From Akkermansia massiliensis (GTDB taxonomy: Bacteria; Verrucomicrobiota; Verrucomicrobiia; Verrucomicrobiales; Akkermansiaceae): DNA of 64,000 nucleotides. Location of the stretch: NCBI RefSeq assembly GCF_018847375.1, contig NZ_CP072036.1, positions 1,612,001 to 1,676,000 of the forward strand, read 5' to 3'. The position numbers and the translations under genes are program-made. Positions 48,022 through 56,290 of the stretch are shown here, one piece after another. Below the pieces are notes generated by a model. It was given only the letters and a program-made list of their open reading frames with translations. It was not told the DNA's origin and made no database searches. Position 1 is the first letter of the stretch, and each line of letters begins with the position of its first letter.

Positions 48022-49529
48022 TATTTATTTAAATTTCTTAAATAATTATATAATCCTTCAATTCCACGGAGACCTGTAATGTTCAATAACGAATCCAATG
48101 CTTGCCATTGAAATGCTTTTAACGGAAAGATTTTTGGACACCCCTCAATAGTGCCTTCTAATGTGATAGTGTATCTAGAGTGATCATGGCCTAATGCTCG
48201 ATGTATTGTAGATATGGGACCGCCAACTGGATTTTTAAAATATGGATATGCTGATTCAGGTATGGGGATTTGAACAAAATCATCCGGATGGCCATGGCCT
48301 CCTACTCTTCCGAGGGTTTTACGCGTTATAGGTAACGCAGGGTCGCGATTAACGGCGTATGCAGGTCCCCTTAATTTTCCGGAACTTATAATTAACTCTT
48401 TCGATTCTTTTGTGGTAATATGTTGGAGATTAACTTTAGCGGTGTTTTTAGCGGCAGCTCCACCTGGAGACGAAATGAGCCGATTGGCATCATAGGATAC
48501 TGCTTCTTCCGGTTCCCGGGCGGTCTTGCGGTTGCCGATGTTGTCGTAGGAATAGATAAAGCTTCCTCCCCGGCTGATCCGGTCTTCGACCAGCCCGCTG
48601 CGGCTGTTGTGGGTGAAGTTTCTGGTGGTTGCAGGTGTGGTTCCATCCCAGGAGTCCCGCCGTTGGACAGGACGCATCAGCGCGTCGTAGCCGTATTCGT
48701 GGCCGGCTGCCAATTCGCCATCCGCTCCCTTTCTGTAACTGATGGCGGTTACGAGGTCGAGCCTGGGATGATAGGTATTGCAGCGGACCATGCCGTTGGG
48801 GTAGGTGAGATAGTTGAGGAAGCCGCTGGGTTGGTCATACTGCCAGGTAAATGGAGACTCCAGTCCTTCCAGATTCATCCCGATGATGGCACCTTTGGAA
48901 TCGTAGTCAAGATGGGAGTGCTGCACGGTACGGGTTCCAAGAATCAGGCGATATCCGTTGGAACGACCCAAGGCATCGTATTGTTCCTGGGCGCAGTTTT
49001 CCACGGTTCCAAAGGAAGTGTCCTGGATCATGTGGCCGTAGGCATCGTAGGAGCATTCCCTGATGCCGGAGGCGTCCCGGACGGAGGTCATTTGTCCAAT
49101 GCGGTTGTAGGTAAACTCCCATCCGGGAGTGTTGTCGTTGTGGGAGACGGAGACCATGGAGACGACCTTTCCGGTGGCTGCCGAGAAGCGCAGGGTGCGC
49201 CCATTGCTCTGCACCATGTCCAGGTAGGCGGGAGAGGTGCCGGTGCAGGGAGACTTATCGGCATTCAGCTTCTGAACCTTGTAGTTCAACTTGCACGAAC
49301 TTCCGGAGACGGAGGCTCCGGCATGGCCGTCAGAACTCTGGAAGGAGATGGAACTGCCCGTGGGTCGTTTGACGGAGATCTGTCCGGTTTCAGGATTGCA
49401 GGAGGCGGTCCATTCGAGGGGATGCTTGTAGCGCAGGGTGATGGGACATGGAGAGGAAGGTTCGGCAAGGGTGCGGAGAAGCGGGGGATTGCCTCCTCCA
49501 CTTCCTCCTTCGGAATCGCCCTCACCCAT
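48021..49529 (-). CDS. RHS/YD-repeat protein, main open frame with non-RHS C-terminal tip
   Basis: 502 residues from ATG 49529, but the frame is open further upstream, reading CPCPCSCDCDEDVE and FFGGYPDGADDCEG, so this ATG is not the true start. YD-type repeats run to about residue 350: WEFTYNRIGQMTSVRDASG, ECSYDAYGHMIQD, EYGYDALMRPVQRRDSWDG, FIYSYDNIGNRKTA. At YDANRLISSP the repeat ends before any complete RHS core motif, and a roughly 145-residue AT-rich tip follows (KESKELIISSGKLRG, GHGHPDDFVQIPIPES, GHDHSRYTITLEGT, GLYNYLRNLNK). Tip exchange at this point is typical of polymorphic toxins. The tip's activity is unknown. Confidence 0.8.
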   Translation of the reverse strand: MGEGDSEGGSGGGNPPLLRTLAEPSSPCPITLRYKHPLEWTASCNPETGQISVKRPTGSSISFQSSDGHAGASVSGSSCKLNYKVQKLNADKSPCTGTSPAYLDMVQSNGRTLRFSAATGKVVSMVSVSHNDNTPGWEFTYNRIGQMTSVRDASGIRECSYDAYGHMIQDTSFGTVENCAQEQYDALGRSNGYRLILGTRTVQHSHLDYDSKGAIIGMNLEGLESPFTWQYDQPSGFLNYLTYPNGMVRCNTYHPRLDLVTAISYRKGADGELAAGHEYGYDALMRPVQRRDSWDGTTPATTRNFTHNSRSGLVEDRISRGGSFIYSYDNIGNRKTAREPEEAVSYDANRLISSPGGAAAKNTAKVNLQHITTKESKELIISSGKLRGPAYAVNRDPALPITRKTLGRVGGHGHPDDFVQIPIPESAYPYFKNPVGGPISTIHRALGHDHSRYTITLEGTIEGCPKIFPLKAFQWQALDSLLNITGLRGIEGLYNYLRNLNK

Positions 49530-49940
49530 TTCCAGTAAGCCTTCGCAGTCGTCGGCCCCGTCCGGATAGCCGCCGAAGAAATGGGAGGTGTTCTTGCTGC
49601 AATCGGACTGTTCGACGTCTTCGTCACAATCACAGGAACAAGGGCATGGACAACCCCCTTCCTCCGGCTCCGCTGGAGGAAAAGGAGAGTGAACTGGAAC
49701 TGCTGCTCGACGAGTCCCCTTCTTCCGCCTCCTGGTACAGGTTGACCAGGGTCAGGACGGTTTCTCCCTCCTTGCCGGCGGGAGTGTTTTCCGCCAGCAG
49801 GTAATAATCCAGGTCGGGCTCTCCTTCCTTGTCGCATATCAGGGCAATGCAGAACTCGGCTTCCGACCCCTGGCCGGGCTGGTGTTGATGGACGATGTGG
49901 CACCAGTAGTATCCCTGGTCAAACTGGATCTGGCGGCGGA

Positions 49941-49950
49941 GGGGGGGGGG
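49941..49950. repeat. Homopolymer of ten G (ten C on coding strand)
   Basis: Run of ten identical bases inside the RHS coding region, exactly at the first frame break. Nine or twelve bases would restore the frame. Such runs are slippage-prone in replication and error-prone in sequencing. Confidence 0.9.
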
Positions 49951-50404
49951 AAGAGCCCGGCTCCGTGGAGAGTTCCAGTTCCTTGGCGGGGATGGAAAGG
50001 GAGATGGAGGAGTGGGCGTGAAGGTGGAGAAAACAGGTGGCGGGAGCCATGACCTTGAGGTATCCGAACCATTCGTGCCGGGTGGGGGAGGAAGCAGCGC
50101 GTTTGGGGATAAGGACGGGAGCGGAGAGGCCGTTGACCAGGAAGTTGCCCTGGGGCTGTCCGTTGGGGTACATGGGAATGAAGGGGTAGACGGTGTCCAT
50201 GGCGCCGATATTGAAAGTGTTGTTCATGGCAATGAAGGTAGAATTATGAAATGGTTGCGGCTACTATGAATCAAAAACTAACAACGTAAACACGCCGGAG
50301 ACGTTAAGAAAAAGCGTCCCGTACAGAAATGTAGTGAGGGAGGTATCCGGGGCAATTCCTGCTTTTGATTGCGTGGTCCGGTCTGGTAGTGTACGAATAC
50401 GGCA

Positions 50405-52468
50405 GTGAAGGAGCGGAGCGTTCAGGATTGTTTCATGGCCCGGTGTTTCGCCCCGGAGAAGGGAAAGGGGAGCCGTCCCGAAGCCTGGAGGCGGTTGAAA
50501 GAGGCTTTGGTGAACAATTTGCTGGAACGGCAGGCAGACCATGAATTCCGTCTTCCGGAAGGATTCTCTTTTTCCCTGCGGGAAGAGGATGCTCACCGGG
50601 CTGTTACTCCTTCCGTGCTGGAGGGATTGCTGGAACGCTCCCTGACGGATGGCCGCCGTTCCGGAACCGTGTATACTCCCGGCTTCCTGGTCCGCTGGAT
50701 GGCCCGGGAGGCGGTATCCTCCTGGCTGGCATCCAGATTGCCTGCTCCCCGGAATGGTAATGAGGAAGCCGGGTTGCTGAGAAATATCCGGGTGCTGGAT
50801 TTATCCGCCGGGGCGGGGGCATTCACCATGGGAATGCTTCGGGAGCTTGCCGCGCGCAGAAAGCGTCTGGAGCCGGAATATGCGGAGGCCGATTTATTCC
50901 GTGCCATTCTGGAAGAGAATATTTACGGGGTGGATGTTTGTGCGGAGGCTCTGGAGGTAGCCCGTTTCCGTTTTCACTGTGCATGGCTAGCTGCCGGAGG
51001 AAAGGGGGATTTCCGGGATCACCTGCTGTGCGGGGACAGCCTGGACATGTCTGCGGATGGCGTCTGGCGGCAGGGCCTTTCAGCGGTGATGGCGGACGGA
51101 GGCTTTGACCTGGTAATCGGGAATCCCCCTTTTGTCGGGGAAAAAGGGAACAAGGAGCTGTTTGACCGTCTGAAGTCTTCTCCGTTGGCTTCCTATTGTT
51201 CTTCCCGCATGGATTACTGGTACGTGTTCGCCTGTGTGGGTCTGGATGCCCTGAAACAGGGGGGCGTGATGCATTTGGTTGTTCCCAACAGGTGGATGGC
51301 GAATGCCGGAGCGGCTCCCCTTCGCCGCAAGCTGCTGGAAGATTGCGGATTGCTGCGTTTGTCGGATTTCGGGGCTTGCCGGGTGTTTGAAGCCGCACGG
51401 GTACATACCATGACCGTTCTGGCGGAAAGGAAGGGGGATGGGGGAGGACTCCCGGTGCCGGAATACCGCCGTTTTTGCGGTCCCATGGAAGAGGTGGAAT
51501 CCTTTCTGGAACATGAACCGTACTGCCGGTTTTCTTTGCCGGAAGATACCGGGGCATGCGTCAAGGAAGGATTGTTTTTCTGCTCCGCAGCCGAATGGAA
51601 CGTTCTGGAGAAGATGGAGAGATGCCGGAATTTCAGGCTGGATGCCGCAAAGGAAATGACGCAGGGGATTGTACCGAACCCCGATGTCGTTTCCGCCCGT
51701 GCGCTGGAGAGCCTGGTGCCGGAGGCAGTGCAGCGGTCCGGCGTCCGGAGGGGGGAAGGGGTGTTTGTAGTGCCGCAGGGGTATTTCAACCGGCTGCCGG
51801 CAGCGGAACGGCGTTTTCTCAAGCCTCTGTATGAACCCGTCCTGGCAGGAAGATACGCGTTGAAAGCTCCGGAGAAGGTGTTGCTCTACCTGACTCCGTC
51901 CAACGGGTCGGAACAGGCCGTCACGCTTCTCCGGCATCTGGAAAAGTTCCGCCCCCTGATGGAAGCCCGGCGGGAAACCCGCATGGGCCGCATGAAGTAC
52001 TATCATGTGCACTGGCCCCGGAAGGAACGGTTCTTCCTTCCCGGTCCCAAGATTCTGGCTGTCCGGAAGTGTGCTCGGCCCACCTTCTCCTACACGGAGG
52101 ATGAGGCTTATGTAATGATGGCGTTCAACGTGATACGCACGGAACGCGTAAGCATGAAGTACCTGGCCGCCCTGTTCAATTCACGTCTCATGCAGTTCTG
52201 GTTTCTCCGCAGGGGGAAGATGCAGGGGGACTTTTTCCAGATGGATACGGCACCCATCCTCCGCGTTCCCATCCGGGTGCCCGGCCTTTCCGTGCTGCGG
52301 GAGGTGGAAGAGCTGGCGGATACCCTCACGGCCCGCTATTGCCCGGAAGGGGATGAACGGATGAATGAGCTGATGGAAGGCGTTTACGGCCTCTCCCGGC
52401 AGGAACGGGAAGTGCTTATTCAGGCGTGCTCTCCACCGCGGGCCGGGTGGGGAAGCATGCCAGAATGA
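50405..52468 (+). CDS. Eco57I/TaqI-type N6-adenine DNA methyltransferase
   Basis: 687 residues from GTG 50405 (ATG 50435 is an alternative). The methylase core has SAM motif I VLDLSAGAGAF (about 129-139), motif X-like SGTVYTPGFLVRWMA before it, NIYGVDVCAEALEVAR (motif II) and the catalytic NPPF in FDLVIGNPPFVGEKG (about 239). The C-terminal half has a TaqI-like target-recognition region (YFNRLPAAERRFLKPLYEP, KYLAALFNSRLMQFWF). No endonuclease motif is seen at the N-terminus and no restriction gene is adjacent. It is divergent from the RHS gene with 177 bases between, and its 3' end overlaps the DUF805 gene by 53 bases. Confidence 0.85.
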   Translation: MKERSVQDCFMARCFAPEKGKGSRPEAWRRLKEALVNNLLERQADHEFRLPEGFSFSLREEDAHRAVTPSVLEGLLERSLTDGRRSGTVYTPGFLVRWMAREAVSSWLASRLPAPRNGNEEAGLLRNIRVLDLSAGAGAFTMGMLRELAARRKRLEPEYAEADLFRAILEENIYGVDVCAEALEVARFRFHCAWLAAGGKGDFRDHLLCGDSLDMSADGVWRQGLSAVMADGGFDLVIGNPPFVGEKGNKELFDRLKSSPLASYCSSRMDYWYVFACVGLDALKQGGVMHLVVPNRWMANAGAAPLRRKLLEDCGLLRLSDFGACRVFEAARVHTMTVLAERKGDGGGLPVPEYRRFCGPMEEVESFLEHEPYCRFSLPEDTGACVKEGLFFCSAAEWNVLEKMERCRNFRLDAAKEMTQGIVPNPDVVSARALESLVPEAVQRSGVRRGEGVFVVPQGYFNRLPAAERRFLKPLYEPVLAGRYALKAPEKVLLYLTPSNGSEQAVTLLRHLEKFRPLMEARRETRMGRMKYYHVHWPRKERFFLPGPKILAVRKCARPTFSYTEDEAYVMMAFNVIRTERVSMKYLAALFNSRLMQFWFLRRGKMQGDFFQMDTAPILRVPIRVPGLSVLREVEELADTLTARYCPEGDERMNELMEGVYGLSRQEREVLIQACSPPRAGWGSMPE

Positions 52469-52946
52469 GGAGGAGCAGCCAGTAGGCGGTAGAAATGATA
52501 CCCAGGAATTGCGTCGCGGTTCCCCCTGGATACTGGAAGCGCTCCAGGATGGCCCAGTTAAGGAAAATAATGACGCCCAGGCCCAGGTAACCGTAACCCC
52601 ACGCCGTGTTGAAGCCGGCGTCCCGAAGCCTTCTGATAGTGACGCCCAGGATAGGAAGATAAAGGACCAGCAAGACGATTTGGGTAATGAAGAAGAAGGA
52701 GGCTATTCGGATAAAAAGGATAGCCTGCATTTGTTCCGGGTCCTGCATGGCCGCCAGTTCTCCCCACGGAAGAGTGACCGCGACGATGACTCCGCCGACA
52801 AGACTGAAGATGAAGGAGAAGAGGTTCATGAAAAGGAAAAAGCCCCAGAACTCTCGCCGGGGAGCCGTTCCGGAGAAGGCGCAGTACTTTTTCGTCAGGC
52901 ACAGGATGAAGTATTTCCAGAGAGAGGGTCGTGTTGTAGTGTCCAT
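52416..52946 (-). CDS. DUF805 membrane protein
   Basis: 176 residues with four predicted membrane helices. The N-terminus YFILCLTKKYCAFSGTAPRREFWGF and the LYLPILGVTIRRLRDAGF motif (hallmark RRLxDxG) identify DUF805. The function of the family is unknown. The last 53 bases overlap the end of the methylase gene in antisense, an arrangement seen in compact genomes. Confidence 0.85.
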   Translation of the reverse strand: MDTTTRPSLWKYFILCLTKKYCAFSGTAPRREFWGFFLFMNLFSFIFSLVGGVIVAVTLPWGELAAMQDPEQMQAILFIRIASFFFITQIVLLVLYLPILGVTIRRLRDAGFNTAWGYGYLGLGVIIFLNWAILERFQYPGGTATQFLGIISTAYWLLLLILACFPTRPAVESTPE

Positions 52947-53065
52947 AGCTGCCGCTTTTCATAACATGGCTTTTTGAAAAACAGCAACGCCAAAAGAAAC
53001 ATCCGGGCTTGATTTTCGGAGGGCCCCCCTTAAGGTGTGCGTCCTGCAACCTGTTTGTCGAGCCT

Positions 53066-54331
53066 ATGATGAAGCCTGTTTTTCTGGGGAAATACCTGCT
53101 TGCCGCCTGCTGGTGCGCCGCTTTTCCCGCGGCGGAGGCCGGCGCGGGAACGGCGCAGCTTCACCCCGCTTCCGGGGATTCTCTGCCCTCCCTGTGCCGT
53201 GTGCTGGACCGCGGGCCCGTTCTGTACCGGGATGATTCCTCATGGATCAGGAGGGTGAAGCTGACCCTGATCGGCCAGTACCAGACGGCAGCCGTCAGCC
53301 CCAATGGAGCCAACAAGTTCTGCCCTTCTTCCGGCGGCCATAACAGCGAGTGGCGCCGCGCTTATCTGGGCGGCGACGTTGTGATGGGGGACGGCTCCTG
53401 GCGCCTGTCCAACCTGACGAACGTGGGGGATCTGGAAGGCCGCCACCGCGAAGTGCGCGGAGAATGGACCGGCAGCCGCACGGAGTGGTCCCTGTATGAG
53501 CTTTATCTGGAAAAGACCATGCCCGGCATCAAGTTCAGGGCCGGGAAGCTGACGCCGCACCTGACGTCGGAATACTGCCTGGCTTCCTCCCGGATTAAAA
53601 CGGTGGAGAGGTCCGCCCTGTGCAATGAATTGATTCCCATCTCCAACTGGGGGCTGGAGGCCAATTTCCAGAAGGACGCCAGGAGCCTGTACCATTCCTA
53701 TGGCGTTTACCTGAACGCGAATGGTACGGATTTGAAGGATGAAATCCAGTTTCATTCCGCGGATAACCTGTTTGCCCTGAATGCCATGAAATGGAAGGTG
53801 GCTTCCCCCATGTGGGACAGCCAGACTCTGGGGTACCAGTACGCCCATAATTTTACGGAGTGGCGGGGAAGGAAGGTTCCCTCCTCTTCCGATTACTGTG
53901 GAACGGGTGCGCAGGACGTGCTTTCCCTGAGCTGGGACGCCAGCCGCGGCGCCTTTTCCGTGATGGGGAACCTGCTGGCGGGCGTGGGGATCGTGGGCCA
54001 GCCGGGCGCCAAGAACGTGTACGGTCTGGTTCTCCAGCCCGTTTACCGGATTTCCCCCCACTTGGAAGGCGTCTTTCAGTACCAGTGTTCCTTCGGAAAC
54101 CGCTCCGTGAAGCTGAATACGCGGTATGTGCCCAGCGTCACCCATTACCCCGCGTGGGTGGACAGCATGCATTCCTTTTACCTGGGGCTGAACTGCTACC
54201 TGTGCCCGGAAGCGGTCAACGCGGTGAAGCTGATGCTGGCGGTGGAATATGTCACCAGCCGGGTGGACTCAACAACGGCCAAGGCCTTCAACGGATGGTC
54301 TGTTTTCGGGGCCGTCCGGTTCAAGTTTTGA
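53066..54331 (+). CDS. Outer-membrane porin, phosphate-selective porin O/P-like
   Basis: 421 residues from ATG 53066. Signal peptide MMKPVFLGKYLLAACWCAAFPAAEA. The mature protein has alternating beta-strand patterns (VKLTLIGQYQTAAVS, EWRRAYLGGDVVMGDGSWRLSN, FRAGKLTPHLTSEY, SFYLGLNCYLCP) and ends in aromatic VRFKF, the usual outer-membrane insertion signal. EWRRAYLGGDV and KFRAGKLTP match OprP/OprO-like porins. Ion specificity is not provable here. It converges with the next gene with a 13-base gap. Confidence 0.8.
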   Translation: MMKPVFLGKYLLAACWCAAFPAAEAGAGTAQLHPASGDSLPSLCRVLDRGPVLYRDDSSWIRRVKLTLIGQYQTAAVSPNGANKFCPSSGGHNSEWRRAYLGGDVVMGDGSWRLSNLTNVGDLEGRHREVRGEWTGSRTEWSLYELYLEKTMPGIKFRAGKLTPHLTSEYCLASSRIKTVERSALCNELIPISNWGLEANFQKDARSLYHSYGVYLNANGTDLKDEIQFHSADNLFALNAMKWKVASPMWDSQTLGYQYAHNFTEWRGRKVPSSSDYCGTGAQDVLSLSWDASRGAFSVMGNLLAGVGIVGQPGAKNVYGLVLQPVYRISPHLEGVFQYQCSFGNRSVKLNTRYVPSVTHYPAWVDSMHSFYLGLNCYLCPEAVNAVKLMLAVEYVTSRVDSTTAKAFNGWSVFGAVRFKF

Positions 54332-54344
54332 TCCCCTCCTGCCG

Positions 54345-55082
54345 CTATTGCAGTTTCCTCAGCACAGTGGGCTGGTAAGCGGGGAGCGCCGGAATGGGAA
54401 CGTATCCGGGGGGGAGCTGGTCCCACACGGGATGCATGGGCTGGGTGTCCGCTTCAAAAATGGCTCCATTGAAGGATTTAATGATGGTGCGGATGGCTCC
54501 GGACGGCGCCGGCTGAATCACAAAGGGGCGCGGCTCCGATTCCGGAAGGTTCATGTGCAGGTTGACTTCCGCTTCGTTCCAGGCGGGCCAGACGTCGGAA
54601 GGCGTGGAGATTTCACGGATTTCCGTATTGGTGGCAGAGCGGGGAGTGTGGAAAAAGGGGCTGTCAGGGTCTCCATCGTTCAGCCAGACTTCCTCGTCCG
54701 GCGTCTCCGTCGTGATGATGAGCCCTTCCTGGTTGTCCGGATGGTAGAATTCATAGCCTGACCGGGCATTGCCGTCCGTTTCCGTCCTGTCGTCATTCAT
54801 GTGGATGCTGATGGCAGGCTTGCTCCGGGAAGCGGCCTGCCCTAGTTGGGACTGGAAGAGGGCCGCCTGCCGCTTCAGGGCTTCCGGAGAAGTGCCTCGC
54901 GCGTATTTGGGGAAGAAAACGCTCTTGGTGTCTATTTTTCCAGGGCGCACTTTCACCGGTTCATCCGACAGTTCAAAGATGTATTTTACAGGAAGTTCCG
55001 TTGCGGAACCCCGGTAGCAGAAACTTCCCAGGGACGCCAGGCCCAGGCACGTCAGGAGATACAGGCGCGGTACGGATTTCAT
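54345..55082 (-). CDS. Exported hypothetical protein
   Basis: 245 residues from ATG 55082 with a signal sequence MKSVPRLYLLTCLGLASLGS and a Cys two residues later (FCYRG). The mature part is Pro/Glu/Asp-rich with little hydrophobic core: YIFELSDEPVKVRPGKIDTKS, SPFFHTPRSATNTEI, WPAWNEAEVNLHMNLPE, and a Pro-rich end PGYVPIPALPAYQP. No family recognised. The longer frame to 55214 covers intergenic-like sequence. Confidence 0.6.
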   Translation of the reverse strand: MKSVPRLYLLTCLGLASLGSFCYRGSATELPVKYIFELSDEPVKVRPGKIDTKSVFFPKYARGTSPEALKRQAALFQSQLGQAASRSKPAISIHMNDDRTETDGNARSGYEFYHPDNQEGLIITTETPDEEVWLNDGDPDSPFFHTPRSATNTEIREISTPSDVWPAWNEAEVNLHMNLPESEPRPFVIQPAPSGAIRTIIKSFNGAIFEADTQPMHPVWDQLPPGYVPIPALPAYQPTVLRKLQ

Positions 55083-55258
55083 CAGAGGTTGAACTGGTTC
55101 CAGTAGAACAAAAATAGGGAAATATTCAATGCTAAAAGAGAAAATCCCGCTTCCGCGGCGGCAGGAGGCATGTTGTGCGTCCCCATGCGGGGACGGCTGC
55201 GGCATTTCCGTCATTTCTCTTCTTGGCAGCTCCGTGCGGCTGTCCTATGGTAATGCGC

Positions 55259-56290
55259 ATGATGAAAAAAATTGCCGTCTTGTGCGTGGCCGCCTCTGCC
55301 TCCCTCCTGTGGTGCGGGTGTGACCGCAAGCCCGCTGCCGGGGAAAAGCAGGCCGCCCCTGCCGGGAAACGGGAAGAGCCTGCCGAAGAAAAGGGGGAGG
55401 CCGCAGCCTGGCGGGAACGCCTGGACGCCGCCTCCGCCAAAGCCGCCCGTGAGAAAGGGAATGACAGGGAGCACGTGAAGACGCTCAATGACGTGGCCGC
55501 CCTGTATGCGGAGGGATTGCAGAACGGCTGGGCCCATCCGCTGGATGTGCGCTCCTGGTGTGACTCCGTGGCGGAAACGGGTTCCGGATATTCCGGGGAG
55601 ACGGTTATCGGCGCCATGTTCCTGTACGGAACCGGCGTCAAGCGTGATGCCGGAGCGGCCAGGGAGTGGTTTGAATACGGGCTGGCGCGTCCAGGAACCC
55701 AGCGGGGGAATGCCCTGTACATGCTGGGCATGATGTATTTCAAGGGGGACGGCGCGGACCAGGACCGGAACAAGGCCCTGGAGCTGTGGCGCAAGGCGGC
55801 GGATGAAGAGCATCCGGCGGCCATGGGCCTGCTGGGCCGGGCCTACATGGAGGGGAAGCTGGGCTTTGACAAGGATCCTGCTTCCGGGCGCGTATTGCTG
55901 GAAAAGGCCGCCAACGGGGGGAATACGCCTTCCTCCGTCTATCTGGGGAATATTTATGCGAAGGGGGAGGGCGTGGAGCAGGACATGGAGCGCGCGATGA
56001 AATGGTATGAGCAGGCGGCCTCCGCCGGGGACGCCCGTGCCCAGTACATCGTGGGGCTGGCGTATCTGGAAGGCTCCGGCGTACTCGTGGATGAAGGCAA
56101 GGCGTTCAACTGGCTCCGGCTGGCCGCCGGGCAGGACCACGTCAACGCCATGCTGATGCTTTCCGTCTGCTACAGCACCGGAAAGGGAACCCCGCAGGAT
56201 GCGGACATGGCGGAAGTCTGGAAAAAGAAGGCGCTCCAACTGAATGCGGAGCGGGAGGGCAGCCGTGTCCCGCAGACGGAGGAACGCTAG
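55259..56290 (+). CDS. Sel1-repeat lipoprotein-like protein
   Basis: 343 residues from ATG 55259. Signal MMKKIAVLCVAASASLLWCGC may be a weak lipobox (WCGC). A charged Ala/Glu linker precedes about six Sel1 repeats, for example LYMLGMMYFKGDGADQDRNK, VYLGNIYAKGEGVEQDMERA and YIVGLAYLEGSGVLVDEGKA, with the repeat pattern G.G...D...A..W...A. Similar in plan to the Sel1 protein at 33394 but without its C-terminal membrane segment. Probably a periplasmic scaffold. Its stop overlaps the convergent neighbour by four bases. Confidence 0.82.
   Translation: MMKKIAVLCVAASASLLWCGCDRKPAAGEKQAAPAGKREEPAEEKGEAAAWRERLDAASAKAAREKGNDREHVKTLNDVAALYAEGLQNGWAHPLDVRSWCDSVAETGSGYSGETVIGAMFLYGTGVKRDAGAAREWFEYGLARPGTQRGNALYMLGMMYFKGDGADQDRNKALELWRKAADEEHPAAMGLLGRAYMEGKLGFDKDPASGRVLLEKAANGGNTPSSVYLGNIYAKGEGVEQDMERAMKWYEQAASAGDARAQYIVGLAYLEGSGVLVDEGKAFNWLRLAAGQDHVNAMLMLSVCYSTGKGTPQDADMAEVWKKKALQLNAEREGSRVPQTEER

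Larger units (their letters stand above)
46600..48470. other. AT-rich accessory patch (toxin tip and candidate immunity genes)
   Basis: Base composition drops sharply to AT-rich from about 46,600 and returns to GC-rich at about 48,470, inside the RHS gene. It covers the variable C-terminal tip, the membrane protein and the small anchored protein. The difference from both flanks suggests horizontal acquisition. Confidence 0.75.
48021..50227 (-). pseudogene. Full-length RHS-type gene, frame-broken at two sites (phase-variable or decayed)
   Basis: Three frames join into one coherent protein of about 735 residues. Segment 1 (ATG 50227, MNNTFNIGAMDTVYP, to SIPAKELELSTEPGSS) reaches a run of ten C on the coding strand and stops shortly after. 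With nine C it would continue as QIQFDQGYYWCHIVHQHQ and on to AGKEGETVLTLVNLYQEAEEG in the second frame. That frame ends after a Ser run. The third frame takes over between 49713 and 49670 with EPEEGGCPCPCSCDCDED and runs into the YD repeats. Each break equals one extra base. Causes could be slippage-based switching, true decay or assembly error. Confidence 0.7.
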
